From: Actinomycetota bacterium
Lineage (GTDB): Bacteria; Actinomycetota; Acidimicrobiia; Acidimicrobiales; Microtrichaceae
Length of the DNA stretch: 64,000 bases
Direction: 5' to 3'
Assembly (NCBI GenBank): GCA_016870275.1
Contig: VGBZ01000008.1
Coordinates: 26,909-90,908, forward strand
A model generated the notes under the pieces. The model was not told where the DNA came from. It was given only the letters and a program-made list of their open reading frames with translations, and made no database searches. Each line of letters begins with the position of its first letter. The first letter of the stretch is position 1. The position numbers were made by a program, and so were the translations under genes. Positions 43,430-51,897 of the stretch are shown piece after piece.

Positions 43430-44089
43430 ATGCCACCACAGGGGTTCGAGGCCCGTCTCGAACATCTGGTCGAGAGCACCTTCGGCCGCTTGTTCAAGTC
43501 GGGCCTGCAACCGGCTGAGTTCGGCCGGAAGCTTCGCCGGGCCATGGACGACCACAAGGTGGTGAGCGCCGCCGGGCGTGTGGTGGTCTCCAACCACTTC
43601 GACTTCACCATCTCCCTCGCCGATGACGAGTCGCTCGCCGGCATGGAGGGAACGCTGCGCCGTGAGCTCGCCGAGCTCGCCCGAGGCCACGCCCGGGATG
43701 AGGGCTACACGTTCGTCGGTCCGGTCGACGTGACGGTCGCTGCTGCGGAGACCGTTGCGAGGGGGACGATCTTGCTCGATGCCCGAATCGTCGAGGGCCC
43801 GGGAGCCCTGCCGCCGGGTTCGCTCCTCCTGCCGACGGGCGACCGAGTTCCGCTCGGCGAGTACGTGGTGTCCATCGGTCGCCACGACGACTGCACCGTG
43901 GTGCTCGCCGATCCCAACGTCAGTCGAAACCACGCCGAGATCAGGCCGGTGAACGACGGGTTCGCCGTGTTCGACCTCGGATCGACGAACGGCACGAAGG
44001 TCAACGGGGTCCGCATCAACGAGCATCAGCTTCGATCCGGAGATGAGGTCCGGTTCGGCAATACGCTGGTGCGCTTCGAGGCCTCCTAG
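43430..44089 (+). CDS. fhaA: FhaA, DUF3662 and FHA-domain protein
   Basis: The product is 219 aa from ATG 43430. The N-terminal DUF3662 domain (ARLEHLVESTFGRLFKSGLQPAEFGRKL, about residues 4-120) is the FhaA type, joined by a short linker to a C-terminal FHA domain (SIGRHDDCTVVLADPNVSRNHAEI, DLGSTNGTKVNG). It is shorter than the mycobacterial protein (527 aa) because the long central linker is missing. FHA domains bind phosphothreonine, here presumably on PknB or its substrates at the division site. First gene of the operon; 11 bases separate it from fhaB. Confidence 0.92.
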   Translation: MPPQGFEARLEHLVESTFGRLFKSGLQPAEFGRKLRRAMDDHKVVSAAGRVVVSNHFDFTISLADDESLAGMEGTLRRELAELARGHARDEGYTFVGPVDVTVAAAETVARGTILLDARIVEGPGALPPGSLLLPTGDRVPLGEYVVSIGRHDDCTVVLADPNVSRNHAEIRPVNDGFAVFDLGSTNGTKVNGVRINEHQLRSGDEVRFGNTLVRFEAS

Positions 44090-44097
44090 GAGCTCCA

Positions 44098-44625
44098 GTG
44101 CCCGAGCAACTGCTCACCGTGCTCAAGTTGTGCCTCCTGGCGCTGCTCTACCTCTTCTTCCTGCGCGTCCTTCGAGCGGTGTGGGCCGAGGTGGGGCCTC
44201 TTCGAGCGGCCTCTGCGCAACCGGGTCGGGCGGCGACACTGGCGGCGGTTGCCGCTGGGCCGGCGGCAACCGCCCCGGCCCGCAAGGGACGGTCCGGGCG
44301 TGGTGGTGGCTCACGGTCCTCACGACGCCAGCCCTCGGTACCGACGCGACTCGTCGTGGTCGAACCTCCAGCGCGAGCCGGGGTCGAGGCGGCACTCGCC
44401 GGAGAGCTCACCATCGGTCGGGCCGCCGGTTGTTCGCTCGTGTTCGACGAGCGGTTCGTCTCGCAGGTGCACTGCCGGGTGTTCGTCCGGGATGGCTCCG
44501 TCTTCGTGGAGGACCTCGGTTCCACCAACGGCACGTGGGTCAACGGGGCTCGGGTGGTCGGGCAGATGCCGGCCCGACTCGGCGACCGGGTGCAGGTCGG
44601 GAACCTCGTCCTGGAGGTCAGGTGA
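44098..44625 (+). CDS. fhaB: FhaB, membrane-anchored FHA-domain protein
   Basis: The product is 175 aa from GTG 44098, with AGGAG 6 nt upstream. A membrane helix (about 6-28, LKLCLLALLYLFFLRVLRAVW) is followed by a basic, Ala-rich linker and a C-terminal FHA domain (ELTIGRAAGCSLVFDERFVSQVHCRVF, DLGSTNGTWVNG). It binds phosphothreonine at the inner membrane face and belongs to the PknB signalling module. Its stop overlaps the start of pstP by 4 nt. Confidence 0.9.
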   Translation: MPEQLLTVLKLCLLALLYLFFLRVLRAVWAEVGPLRAASAQPGRAATLAAVAAGPAATAPARKGRSGRGGGSRSSRRQPSVPTRLVVVEPPARAGVEAALAGELTIGRAAGCSLVFDERFVSQVHCRVFVRDGSVFVEDLGSTNGTWVNGARVVGQMPARLGDRVQVGNLVLEVR

Positions 44626-46076
44626 CCGAACTCCAGGCGGGCTCGGCCACCGTCGTCGGTCAGGTTCGTGCGGCCAACGAGGACAGCCATCAGGTGACCG
44701 ACCGGATCGCCATCGTTGCCGACGGGATGGGTGGGCATCGCGGGGGAGCGGTGGCGTCGTCGACGACGGTCAGGGTGCTCGCCGCAGGGGCCGCTGCGTC
44801 ACTCGAGGAGTTGGTGGCCGCCGTCCAGGACGCCAACCGGCAGGTGTTCGACGACGCCCGAACCAGCGCCGACCTCCGGGGCATGGGCACGACCGTCTGC
44901 GTCGTCGGCCTGATCGAACACGACGGTGATCACGAGTTGGCGGTCCTCAACGTCGGGGACAGCCGTGTCTACCTGCTCGCCGGTGGTGTGATGGAGCAAC
45001 TCACCGAGGACCATTCGCTCGTCGAGACACTCGTCCGGGAGGGTCGCCTGACGCCCGAGGACGCCGAGGTCCACCCGCAACGCAACGTCCTCACGCGTGC
45101 TCTCGGTGTCGATCCGGTGGTGGCGGTCGACGCTTGGCTGCTCCGGCCCGCCGATGGAGATCGTCTGTTGCTCTGCAGCGACGGATTGTTCAACGAGGTG
45201 GCCGAGGATCGGATGGCTGAGTTGCTCGCCGAACCTGACGCCCCGGAACTCGTCGCCCGTCGACTGTGCGCCGAGGCCGACGCCAACGGTGGCCGTGACA
45301 ACATCACCGTCGTCGTCGTCGACGTGTCGGGCACCGGCCGTCTGCCGACGCCCCTCGTGGAGCGGTACCGGCGGTTCTCCACGCCGTCGGTTGATCTGTT
45401 CGACGATGACGACGATGGCCCACACACCGACACCGTGCTCACCGTGGTCGGTACTGGCGCACCGCAGGGGGTTCCCGAGTCCGTCGACGACGGGGATCCA
45501 TCACCGATGGGATCCGACGAGGCCTCCTCGGCGGAGGTGGCCGACACAGCGGCGGGCGATGCGAGCGATACCGGCGCGGCCACGGCGGCCGAGCCGTTCG
45601 CCACCGCCCCGGTCATCACCGGCGACGGCGACGGCGCAGCACGTCGCAGTTGGTGGCGCATCGCATCGTTCGCCGTTGCGTTGTTGGCGGTCGTGACACT
45701 TGCCGTGGTCACCATCACGTTCGTCGGTCGCCAGGGCTACTTCCTCGACGCCGATGCCGTTGGTGGCCCACAGCAGGATGATGGGCTCGTGGTGGTTCGA
45801 TCTGGGCAGACATGGGGGTTGGCGTGGTTCGCCCCCGAGCTCGAGAAACGGACGGATTTCACCCTGTCGGATCTGACGGAGAACGGTCGGCGTCAGGTGG
45901 AGAACCGGAAACCGTTCAGCAACGTCGCCGAGGCCGAGAACTTCATCACCGAAAACACGACCACGACGACCACCACCACGACGACGACCACCACCACGAC
46001 GACGACCACGACAACGGTGCCACCCCCTCCGGCCCTCCCGCCCGGGCTCCCGGTCCCACCGCCTGCAGGGCCGTGA
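44622..46076 (+). CDS. pstP: PstP, PP2C-family Ser/Thr phosphatase
   Basis: The product is 484 aa from GTG 44622. The PP2C catalytic domain (1-240) has the metal-binding VADGMGGHRGG (Asp34), MGTTVCVV, NVGDSRVYLL, LLLCSDGLFNEV and GGRDNITVVVVD. An acidic linker precedes one membrane helix (SFAVALLAVVTLAVVTITFV) and an extracytoplasmic domain. The protein ends with 20 consecutive Thr (446-465) and a Pro-rich tail. It would dephosphorylate PknB and its targets. The start is tied by GTGA overlap to fhaB, and rodA starts 7 nt after the stop. Confidence 0.92.
   Translation: MTELQAGSATVVGQVRAANEDSHQVTDRIAIVADGMGGHRGGAVASSTTVRVLAAGAAASLEELVAAVQDANRQVFDDARTSADLRGMGTTVCVVGLIEHDGDHELAVLNVGDSRVYLLAGGVMEQLTEDHSLVETLVREGRLTPEDAEVHPQRNVLTRALGVDPVVAVDAWLLRPADGDRLLLCSDGLFNEVAEDRMAELLAEPDAPELVARRLCAEADANGGRDNITVVVVDVSGTGRLPTPLVERYRRFSTPSVDLFDDDDDGPHTDTVLTVVGTGAPQGVPESVDDGDPSPMGSDEASSAEVADTAAGDASDTGAATAAEPFATAPVITGDGDGAARRSWWRIASFAVALLAVVTLAVVTITFVGRQGYFLDADAVGGPQQDDGLVVVRSGQTWGLAWFAPELEKRTDFTLSDLTENGRRQVENRKPFSNVAEAENFITENTTTTTTTTTTTTTTTTTTTTVPPPPALPPGLPVPPPAGP
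45957..46016 (+). repeat. Poly-threonine coding microsatellite in pstP
   Basis: Twenty consecutive Thr codons, nearly all ACG and ACC (one ACA), form a trinucleotide-like repeat. Slippage in units of three would change the tract length without shifting the frame. Confidence 0.85.
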
Positions 46077-46083
46077 TCCTGGC

Positions 46084-47433
46084 GTGACTGCCACCGCTCC
46101 CCCCACCCCGGCCGAACCACTGCCGAACGTCGTTGCGATCGGGACCCGCCGCCGCACCACCGAGCTCGGGCTGCTCCTGCTCTGCTCGATCATCGTGGTG
46201 GGGGCCTACGCACTGGCGAGCCTGGGCCGCAACGCTTCGCTGCCGGCCGACATCCTCCCGTTCCTCGGGGTGATCCTCGTGCTCGTCGTGGCCGCCCATC
46301 TGGCGGTCCGGCGGTGGGCGCGGTGCTCCGACGCCCTCGTGTTGCCGATCGTGGCGCTGTTGAACGGGCTCGGGTTCGTGTTCATCGCCCGGCTCGACGA
46401 TCAGCTCGCTGGACTCCAGGCGACGTGGACTGCCGTCGGCATCGCAGCGTTCATTCTCACCCTCGTCCTGGTTCGTGACGTCCGCATCCTGCAGCGATAC
46501 CGCTACACGTTCGGATTGATCGGTGTGGCGCTCCTCCTCCTGCCGCTCCTGCCGGTGTTCGGCCAGAACATCAACGGCGCCCGCATCTGGGTTGCGTTCG
46601 GACCGGTGAGCTTCCAGCCTGGTGAGTTCGCCAAGATCGCCCTGGCCATCTTCTTTGCCGGCTACCTGGTCGAGCGGCGGGAGGTCTTGAGCGTGGCCAC
46701 GTTCAAGGTCGGTCGCCTCAACACGCCGGACCCCCGGCAGTTCGGCCCGGTGCTGTTGGCGTGGGGCGTCTCGCTACTGGTCGTCATCTTCGAGCGCGAC
46801 CTGGGATCGGCGCTGTTGTTCTTCCTGTTGTTCCTCGTGACGCTCTGGGTGGCGACGGGCCGTGCGGCCTACGTGCTGATCGGTTTCGCCCTCTTCGCTG
46901 TGGGGGCGTTCGTCAGTTGGACGCAGTTCTCACACGTCCAGGACCGCGTCTCGATCTGGCTGGATCCGTGGGTCGATCCGGCCGGGACCGGCTACCAGGT
47001 CATCCAGGCGGCATACGCCCTGGCATGGGGCGGAACCGCTGGGGTGGGTCCGGGGTTGGGCATCGTCGAGCGGATTCCGTTCGATGAGACCGACTTCATC
47101 GTGGCGATCATCGGGGAGGAACTCGGCCTGCTGGGCACCACGGCGGTCCTCGTTGCGTTCCTCCTCCTCGCCGGCAGCGGCCTGCGGATCGCCAAGGGCG
47201 CCGGGGCCACGTTCGGGACGTTGCTCGCTGTCGGGCTCACGTCGTTGATTGCGTTTCAGGCCTTCATCATCATGGCGGGCGTCACGCGACTGCTGCCGCT
47301 CACCGGTGTCACCCTGCCGTTCGTCTCCTACGGGGGCTCCTCGTTGGTCGCCAACTACGTGCTCGTGGCGCTTCTCCTGCGAATCTCCGATCAGTCGATC
47401 CGTCGCGCCCGGAATCCGGTGGCGGCGCTGTGA
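46084..47433 (+). CDS. rodA: RodA/FtsW-family peptidoglycan polymerase (SEDS)
   Basis: The product is 449 aa from GTG 46084, with ten or more membrane helices. SEDS signatures are GARIWVAFGPVSFQPGEFAKIALAIFFAGYL, RDLGSALLFFLLFLVTLW, DETDFIVAIIGEELGL and LPLTGVTLPFVSYGGSSLVANYVLVALLLRIS, with the catalytic Asp region preserved. It polymerises lipid II with the class B PBP that follows. The order pstP-rodA-pbpA matches that in mycobacteria. Its stop overlaps pbpA by 4 nt. Confidence 0.92.
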   Translation: MTATAPPTPAEPLPNVVAIGTRRRTTELGLLLLCSIIVVGAYALASLGRNASLPADILPFLGVILVLVVAAHLAVRRWARCSDALVLPIVALLNGLGFVFIARLDDQLAGLQATWTAVGIAAFILTLVLVRDVRILQRYRYTFGLIGVALLLLPLLPVFGQNINGARIWVAFGPVSFQPGEFAKIALAIFFAGYLVERREVLSVATFKVGRLNTPDPRQFGPVLLAWGVSLLVVIFERDLGSALLFFLLFLVTLWVATGRAAYVLIGFALFAVGAFVSWTQFSHVQDRVSIWLDPWVDPAGTGYQVIQAAYALAWGGTAGVGPGLGIVERIPFDETDFIVAIIGEELGLLGTTAVLVAFLLLAGSGLRIAKGAGATFGTLLAVGLTSLIAFQAFIIMAGVTRLLPLTGVTLPFVSYGGSSLVANYVLVALLLRISDQSIRRARNPVAAL

Positions 47434-48932
47434 GGCGACAGATCGCCCTGCTCGGCGTGGTGATCCTGATCTGCTACGTCGCGCTGTTCGTGAGGTTCAA
47501 CCAGATTCAGGTGTTCCAGGCCGACGCACTCAATGAACGCACGGACAACACCCGTCAGCTCCAACGGGACTTCAACGAGCCGAGAGGGTCGATCATCACC
47601 GCTGACGGTGCGCTCGCTGCGTACTCCGAGGAACGGCGAGCGACGCTGCGCTACCAGCGGATCTACCCCGAGGCCGACCTGCTGTCTGCTGTCACCGGTT
47701 TCTACTCGTTCAATCTCGGATCCTCAGGCGTGGAGCGGTCCTACAACGACGAACTCGCCGGGAGGACCACGGCGCTGAAGCTCAGGGAGCTCACCGGGTT
47801 CTTCTCCGACGTCTCCAGCGAGGGCGACGTGATCCTCACGGTGCGCAAGGACCTCCAGCAAGTGGCCCGGGACAGCCTCGGCGACCGGCAGGGCGCAGTG
47901 GTGGCGATCGATCCGCGAGACGGGTCGATCCTGTCGATGTGGTCCTGGCCACCGTTCGATCCGAACCAACTCTCGACGAACGATTCCACCGCCGCCGAGG
48001 CGGCGAAGCGCTTCCTCGACGCCGTGCCCCAGAAGCCACTCCTGATTCGTGCGTATCAGGACAACTACTTCCCCGGCTCCACATTCAAGATCGTCACTGC
48101 GGCGGCGGGCCTCGAGAGCCGAACCGTGACGACGGCTGCTCCTGACTACCCGGTCGTCACCTCTTACACCCCGCCTCTGACGACATCGGCGATCTCCAAC
48201 TTCGGTGGTTCGTCCTGTGGGGGCACCCTGATCGTGATCACCGCTCGAAGCTGCAACAGTTCCTTCGCCCAGATGGCAGTCGAGCAGACCGGACCTGAGC
48301 CGATGATCGCTGCGGCCGAGCGGGTCGGCTTCAACGACATCCCCCCCATCGACCTGCCCGATGCGGCGACGTCCATCTATCCGGTCGACTTCGGCGATGT
48401 TGTGGAACGGCCACCGGGTCTCGCACCGGTGTACTCCGACGCCCCCCGGTTGGCCCAGACCGCCATCGGCCAGAACGACGTGCGGGCCACTCCTCTGCAG
48501 ATGGCCCTCGTCGCAGCCGGTGTGGCCAACGACGGCGATGTGCTCGCCCCGCACGTCATGGCGGAGATCCGAGCCCGTGACGGGTCCGTCGTCGAGCGGT
48601 ACGAGCCCCGGGTCTGGCGTCAGGCGTTCAGCCCGACCGATGCCGCCACGCTCCGTCAGGCGATGATCGGTGTGGTGACCGATGGGACCGCTCAGAACAT
48701 GGCGATCCCCGGTTTCGAGGTGGGGGCCAAGACCGGGACGGCCCAGCTCGGGACGACCCCACCACGCTCCCACGGGTGGATGATCGCCTTCGGCGGTCGG
48801 CCAGGCGAGGTTCCGACCGTCGCAGTGGCGGTCATCGTCGAGAACCTTCCCGGTGCGAGCAGCGAAACCGGCGGATCGACCGCTGGACCCGTGGCGCGTG
48901 CGGTGCTGTCTGCCGCACTCGGTGCCGGGTGA
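47430..48932 (+). CDS. pbpA: PbpA, class B penicillin-binding protein
   Basis: The product is 500 aa from GTG 47430. An N-terminal membrane helix (about 5-22) precedes a dimerisation domain with NEPRGSIITADG. The transpeptidase domain has the active-site tetrad PGSTFK (Ser217, Lys220), SCNSSF (SxN) and AKTGTAQ (KTG). It crosslinks peptidoglycan outside the membrane together with RodA. The length is typical for mycobacterial PbpA. It is the last gene before pknB, and the 69-base gap there has its own -10 candidate. Confidence 0.93.
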   Translation: MRRQIALLGVVILICYVALFVRFNQIQVFQADALNERTDNTRQLQRDFNEPRGSIITADGALAAYSEERRATLRYQRIYPEADLLSAVTGFYSFNLGSSGVERSYNDELAGRTTALKLRELTGFFSDVSSEGDVILTVRKDLQQVARDSLGDRQGAVVAIDPRDGSILSMWSWPPFDPNQLSTNDSTAAEAAKRFLDAVPQKPLLIRAYQDNYFPGSTFKIVTAAAGLESRTVTTAAPDYPVVTSYTPPLTTSAISNFGGSSCGGTLIVITARSCNSSFAQMAVEQTGPEPMIAAAERVGFNDIPPIDLPDAATSIYPVDFGDVVERPPGLAPVYSDAPRLAQTAIGQNDVRATPLQMALVAAGVANDGDVLAPHVMAEIRARDGSVVERYEPRVWRQAFSPTDAATLRQAMIGVVTDGTAQNMAIPGFEVGAKTGTAQLGTTPPRSHGWMIAFGGRPGEVPTVAVAVIVENLPGASSETGGSTAGPVARAVLSAALGAG

Positions 48933-48986
48933 GTCGTTCGGTCCCCTCCTCGGTCGTGGTGCCGCTGCAAGGTGTGCAGGCCCATC

Positions 48987-48992
48987 TACGCT
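48987..48992 (+). promoter_or_regulatory. -10 candidate TACGCT upstream of pknB
   Basis: TACGCT lies 9 nt before ATG 49002 in the pbpA-pknB gap, so pknB may have its own near-leaderless promoter. Confidence 0.4.
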
Positions 48993-49001
48993 GGACCGCA
49001 C

Positions 49002-50909
49002 ATGGCTGATGACGACCTCCGGGTGCTTGGAGACCGCTACGAGATCCACCGGGCGATCGCTCGGGGCGGGATGGCCCAGGTGTATCTGGCCCGTGACCGG
49101 ACGCTCGACCGACCGGTCGCTGTCAAGGAACTCGTTCCGGAGTTCGCCACCGACCCGTCGTTCGTCGAACGGTTCAAGCGGGAGGCCCAGTCCGCTGCTC
49201 GTCTGACCCACCCGAACATCGTCTCGGTCTACGACTGGGGCACCCAGGACGGCACGTACTTCATCGTGATGGAGTACGTCGATGGCCCGTCGTTGTCGCA
49301 GTTGATCCGTCGCGACGGTGCGCTCCATCCTCGTCGGGCGGCAGAGATCGCCGGTGAGGTCGCTGCGGCTCTCGGGTTTGCGCACTCCCAGGATGTCGTG
49401 CACCGGGACATCAAGCCGGGCAACGTTCTGCTCACCTCAACCGGTCAGGCAAAGGTCGCCGACTTCGGCATCGCTCGGGCGTTGTCGGCATCGGAGGGCG
49501 AGTTCACCCAGACCGGCTCGGTCATGGGCACTGCGACGTACTTCTCACCGGAGCAGGCCCAAGGTCTTCCGATCGATGCTCGCTCCGACCTCTACTCCCT
49601 CGGTGTCGTGCTCTACGAGATGGTGACCGGCCGACCTCCGTTCACCGGGGACACGCCACTCGCCATCTCCTACAAGCATGTTCAGGACCAGCCCCCGCGT
49701 CCGTCTGCGGTGTCGCCGGGCGTGCCGGTCGGGCTCGAGGCGATCATCTTGATGCTGCTGTCGAAACAACCGGCCGACCGTTATGACAACGCCGAGGCGC
49801 TCCGAGCTGACCTCGATCGATTCCTCGCCGGACAACCGACGTTGGCAGAGGGTCAACTCGCTGCGGTTGCGGCTGCCGCAGCAGTTCCAGCGGCGGCCAC
49901 GACGGTTCAACCGGTCGTCGATCCGGTCGACGATGACTACTCCGACGACGACCAGCCGAAATCCCGGACAGGTCTGTTCATCGGCGTACTCGTGGTGTTG
50001 CTCGCTCTGCTCGGCGGACTCCTCTTCTGGTTCGCCCGGGGATTGAACGCCGCCGATGTCGAGGTTCCGGCCACCATCGGCCTCATGCGCGCCGAGGCGG
50101 AGACGCTCTTGCGCGGTGAGGGCTTCGAGGTCGAGGTGAGCGAGCAGGCCAATCCCAGCATCGAGGCGGGCCGAGTGATCTCTCAAGACCCCGCACCGAA
50201 GACCAAGGCACCCGATGGGTCGAAGGTCACGTTGGTCGTCTCCCTGGGTCCGGCGCAGGTTCCTGTACCGGAGGTGGCCGGACGAACTCAGCCTGAGGGC
50301 GAGTTCATCCTCGCCGCGGCCGGCCTGCGTTCCAAGATCATTCCCATCGAGGATCCCGACACCGAACCGGGACGAATCATCTCGTCCAACCCGGCTGCGA
50401 ACGTTCCGGTGGCCAAGGACTCCGAGGTCGAACTCCGTGTGTCCAAGGGACCCGGTGAGGAACTCGTCCCCAACGTCGGTGGGCAGTCGCTGTCCGCCGC
50501 CCAGGCCGCCCTGCAGGCTGCTGGATTCAAGATCGGCGGTCCCGACGAGGAGCCGAACGATGACGTGGCCAAGGGCAAGGTGATCCGGACCGATCCGCCG
50601 GTCGGCACGTCGGTCAAGAAGGGTTCGACCGTGACCGTCATCGTCTCCTCTGGCGTGGCGCAGGTTCAGGTGCCGAGCGTTGTCGGCGACTCACAGAGTT
50701 CCGCTGAGGCCGCCATCACCGGTAAGGGATTCAAGGTCGAGGTGACCACCGAGAACCTCGCGCCGTCGGATTCCAACGTCGGGAAGGTCATGTCGCAGGA
50801 GCCGTCGGGTGGGAGCAGCGCCGAGAAGGGCTCGACGGTGCGGATCACCGTCGGTGTTGCGTCACCGACGACGAGTACCTCATCGTCGACGACCATGTCC
50901 TCCCCCTGA
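49002..50909 (+). CDS. pknB: PknB, PASTA-domain Ser/Thr protein kinase
   Basis: The product is 635 aa from ATG 49002. The kinase domain (about 10-270) has ARGGMAQVYLARD, VAVKEL (Lys42), HRDIKPGNVLL, DFGIARAL with the activation loop VMGTATYFSPEQAQG, and DLYSLGVVLYEMVTGRPPF. A juxtamembrane linker leads to one membrane helix (SRTGLFIGVLVVLLALLGGLLFWF) and four extracytoplasmic PASTA repeats, followed by a Ser/Thr tail. It senses muropeptides or lipid II and phosphorylates division and cell-wall proteins. There is no pknA in front of it, unlike in mycobacteria. Confidence 0.95.
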   Translation: MADDDLRVLGDRYEIHRAIARGGMAQVYLARDRTLDRPVAVKELVPEFATDPSFVERFKREAQSAARLTHPNIVSVYDWGTQDGTYFIVMEYVDGPSLSQLIRRDGALHPRRAAEIAGEVAAALGFAHSQDVVHRDIKPGNVLLTSTGQAKVADFGIARALSASEGEFTQTGSVMGTATYFSPEQAQGLPIDARSDLYSLGVVLYEMVTGRPPFTGDTPLAISYKHVQDQPPRPSAVSPGVPVGLEAIILMLLSKQPADRYDNAEALRADLDRFLAGQPTLAEGQLAAVAAAAAVPAAATTVQPVVDPVDDDYSDDDQPKSRTGLFIGVLVVLLALLGGLLFWFARGLNAADVEVPATIGLMRAEAETLLRGEGFEVEVSEQANPSIEAGRVISQDPAPKTKAPDGSKVTLVVSLGPAQVPVPEVAGRTQPEGEFILAAAGLRSKIIPIEDPDTEPGRIISSNPAANVPVAKDSEVELRVSKGPGEELVPNVGGQSLSAAQAALQAAGFKIGGPDEEPNDDVAKGKVIRTDPPVGTSVKKGSTVTVIVSSGVAQVQVPSVVGDSQSSAEAAITGKGFKVEVTTENLAPSDSNVGKVMSQEPSGGSSAEKGSTVRITVGVASPTTSTSSSTTMSSP

Positions 50910-50922
50910 GGTCACCGCGACC

Positions 50923-51897
50923 GTGGGCCGGATCAGAGGCGCCAGACCGGTAGCGGCTGCGCTCACCGCAGCGTTCCTCGGAGTCGCCCTGATCGGTTTC
51001 GCTCCGACCCTCAACCCGCTCGACCTCCTTCTTGGTCGCGGCCGACCAGTGGTGCTCGATGACGTGGTCGGCCTACCGGTCCCGGGAGTTCGCAGCGAAC
51101 TCCTCGATGCGGGCCTTGACGTGCAGACGACGAGCGCCTTCAGTCTCAACGTGCCGAGGGGGGCGATCCTGGCCCAGGACCCTCTGCCGGGAGCCCGGCT
51201 CGAGGTTGGTTCGAAGGTCACGCTGTCGGTGAGTCGGGGAGCGGTCAGGGTCGTGGTCGGTGATCTGGTCGGGTCACCGCTCGCTGATGCCCGCAGGAGC
51301 CTCGACGAAGCCGGGGTCGTCGTGGAGGTCGAGGAGCGTCCTGATGCCGAGGTGCCGGCGGGGACGGTGCTCGCTCAGGATCCGGGTCCCGGCCTCGAGG
51401 TGCGTGGCGACGGGTCGGTTCGCCTCGTCGTCTCGACCGGTCCGCCACAGCGACCCGTTCCCGAGGTCGACGGTCGCTCGTTGGCGGTTGCGTCCTACGC
51501 CCTCGGTGCATTCGGTCTGGAGGTGGTCTCGGTGCGGGGCACTCTGGCGACGGAGTTGCCACCGGGTGCAGTCGTTCGCACAGAACCGGCAGCCGGCACG
51601 GTCGTCGCCGAGGGGACACCGGTGACGGTCATCGTGGCGGGGGACGCTCCGCCGACGCCGGTTCCTGCGGTGCTCGATCAGGATGCAGCAGCAGCGGCCG
51701 ACCGAGTCCGTTCCAGCGGATTCGAGGCGAACGTGGTGACCGCCACTCCCGACGAGATCGCCCTGGTCGTACTCGCTGCTGCACGGGACGGTCGACCACC
51801 ACCGGAGTTGTTGCCGGGACGGGTGATCATCCAGACGCCGGAGGTCGGAGCCGAGGCTCGTCCGGCCTCGGTGGTCACGCTGGTGGTGGCGCCATGA
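50923..51897 (+). CDS. Membrane-anchored PASTA-repeat protein without kinase domain
   Basis: The product is 324 aa from GTG 50923, 13 bp after pknB. An N-terminal membrane helix (about 8-27, ALTAAFLGVALIGFA) is followed by four PASTA-like repeats, each with the D/E-x-x-G...P-G-x-V-x-x-Q-x-P-x-x-G signature (GAILAQDPLPGARLEVGSK, GTVLAQDPGPGLEV, GAVVRTEPAAGTV, GRVIIQTPEVGAEA). It would bind peptidoglycan or lipid II at the septum without kinase activity of its own. The stop overlaps the next start by 4 nt. I know no named homologue. Confidence 0.8.
   Translation: MGRIRGARPVAAALTAAFLGVALIGFAPTLNPLDLLLGRGRPVVLDDVVGLPVPGVRSELLDAGLDVQTTSAFSLNVPRGAILAQDPLPGARLEVGSKVTLSVSRGAVRVVVGDLVGSPLADARRSLDEAGVVVEVEERPDAEVPAGTVLAQDPGPGLEVRGDGSVRLVVSTGPPQRPVPEVDGRSLAVASYALGAFGLEVVSVRGTLATELPPGAVVRTEPAAGTVVAEGTPVTVIVAGDAPPTPVPAVLDQDAAAAADRVRSSGFEANVVTATPDEIALVVLAAARDGRPPPELLPGRVIIQTPEVGAEARPASVVTLVVAP

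Noticed and set aside
45957..46016. CRISPR-like or satellite DNA
   Set aside because: The repeat unit is 3 bp, in frame with pstP, and codes for threonine. There are no spacers.
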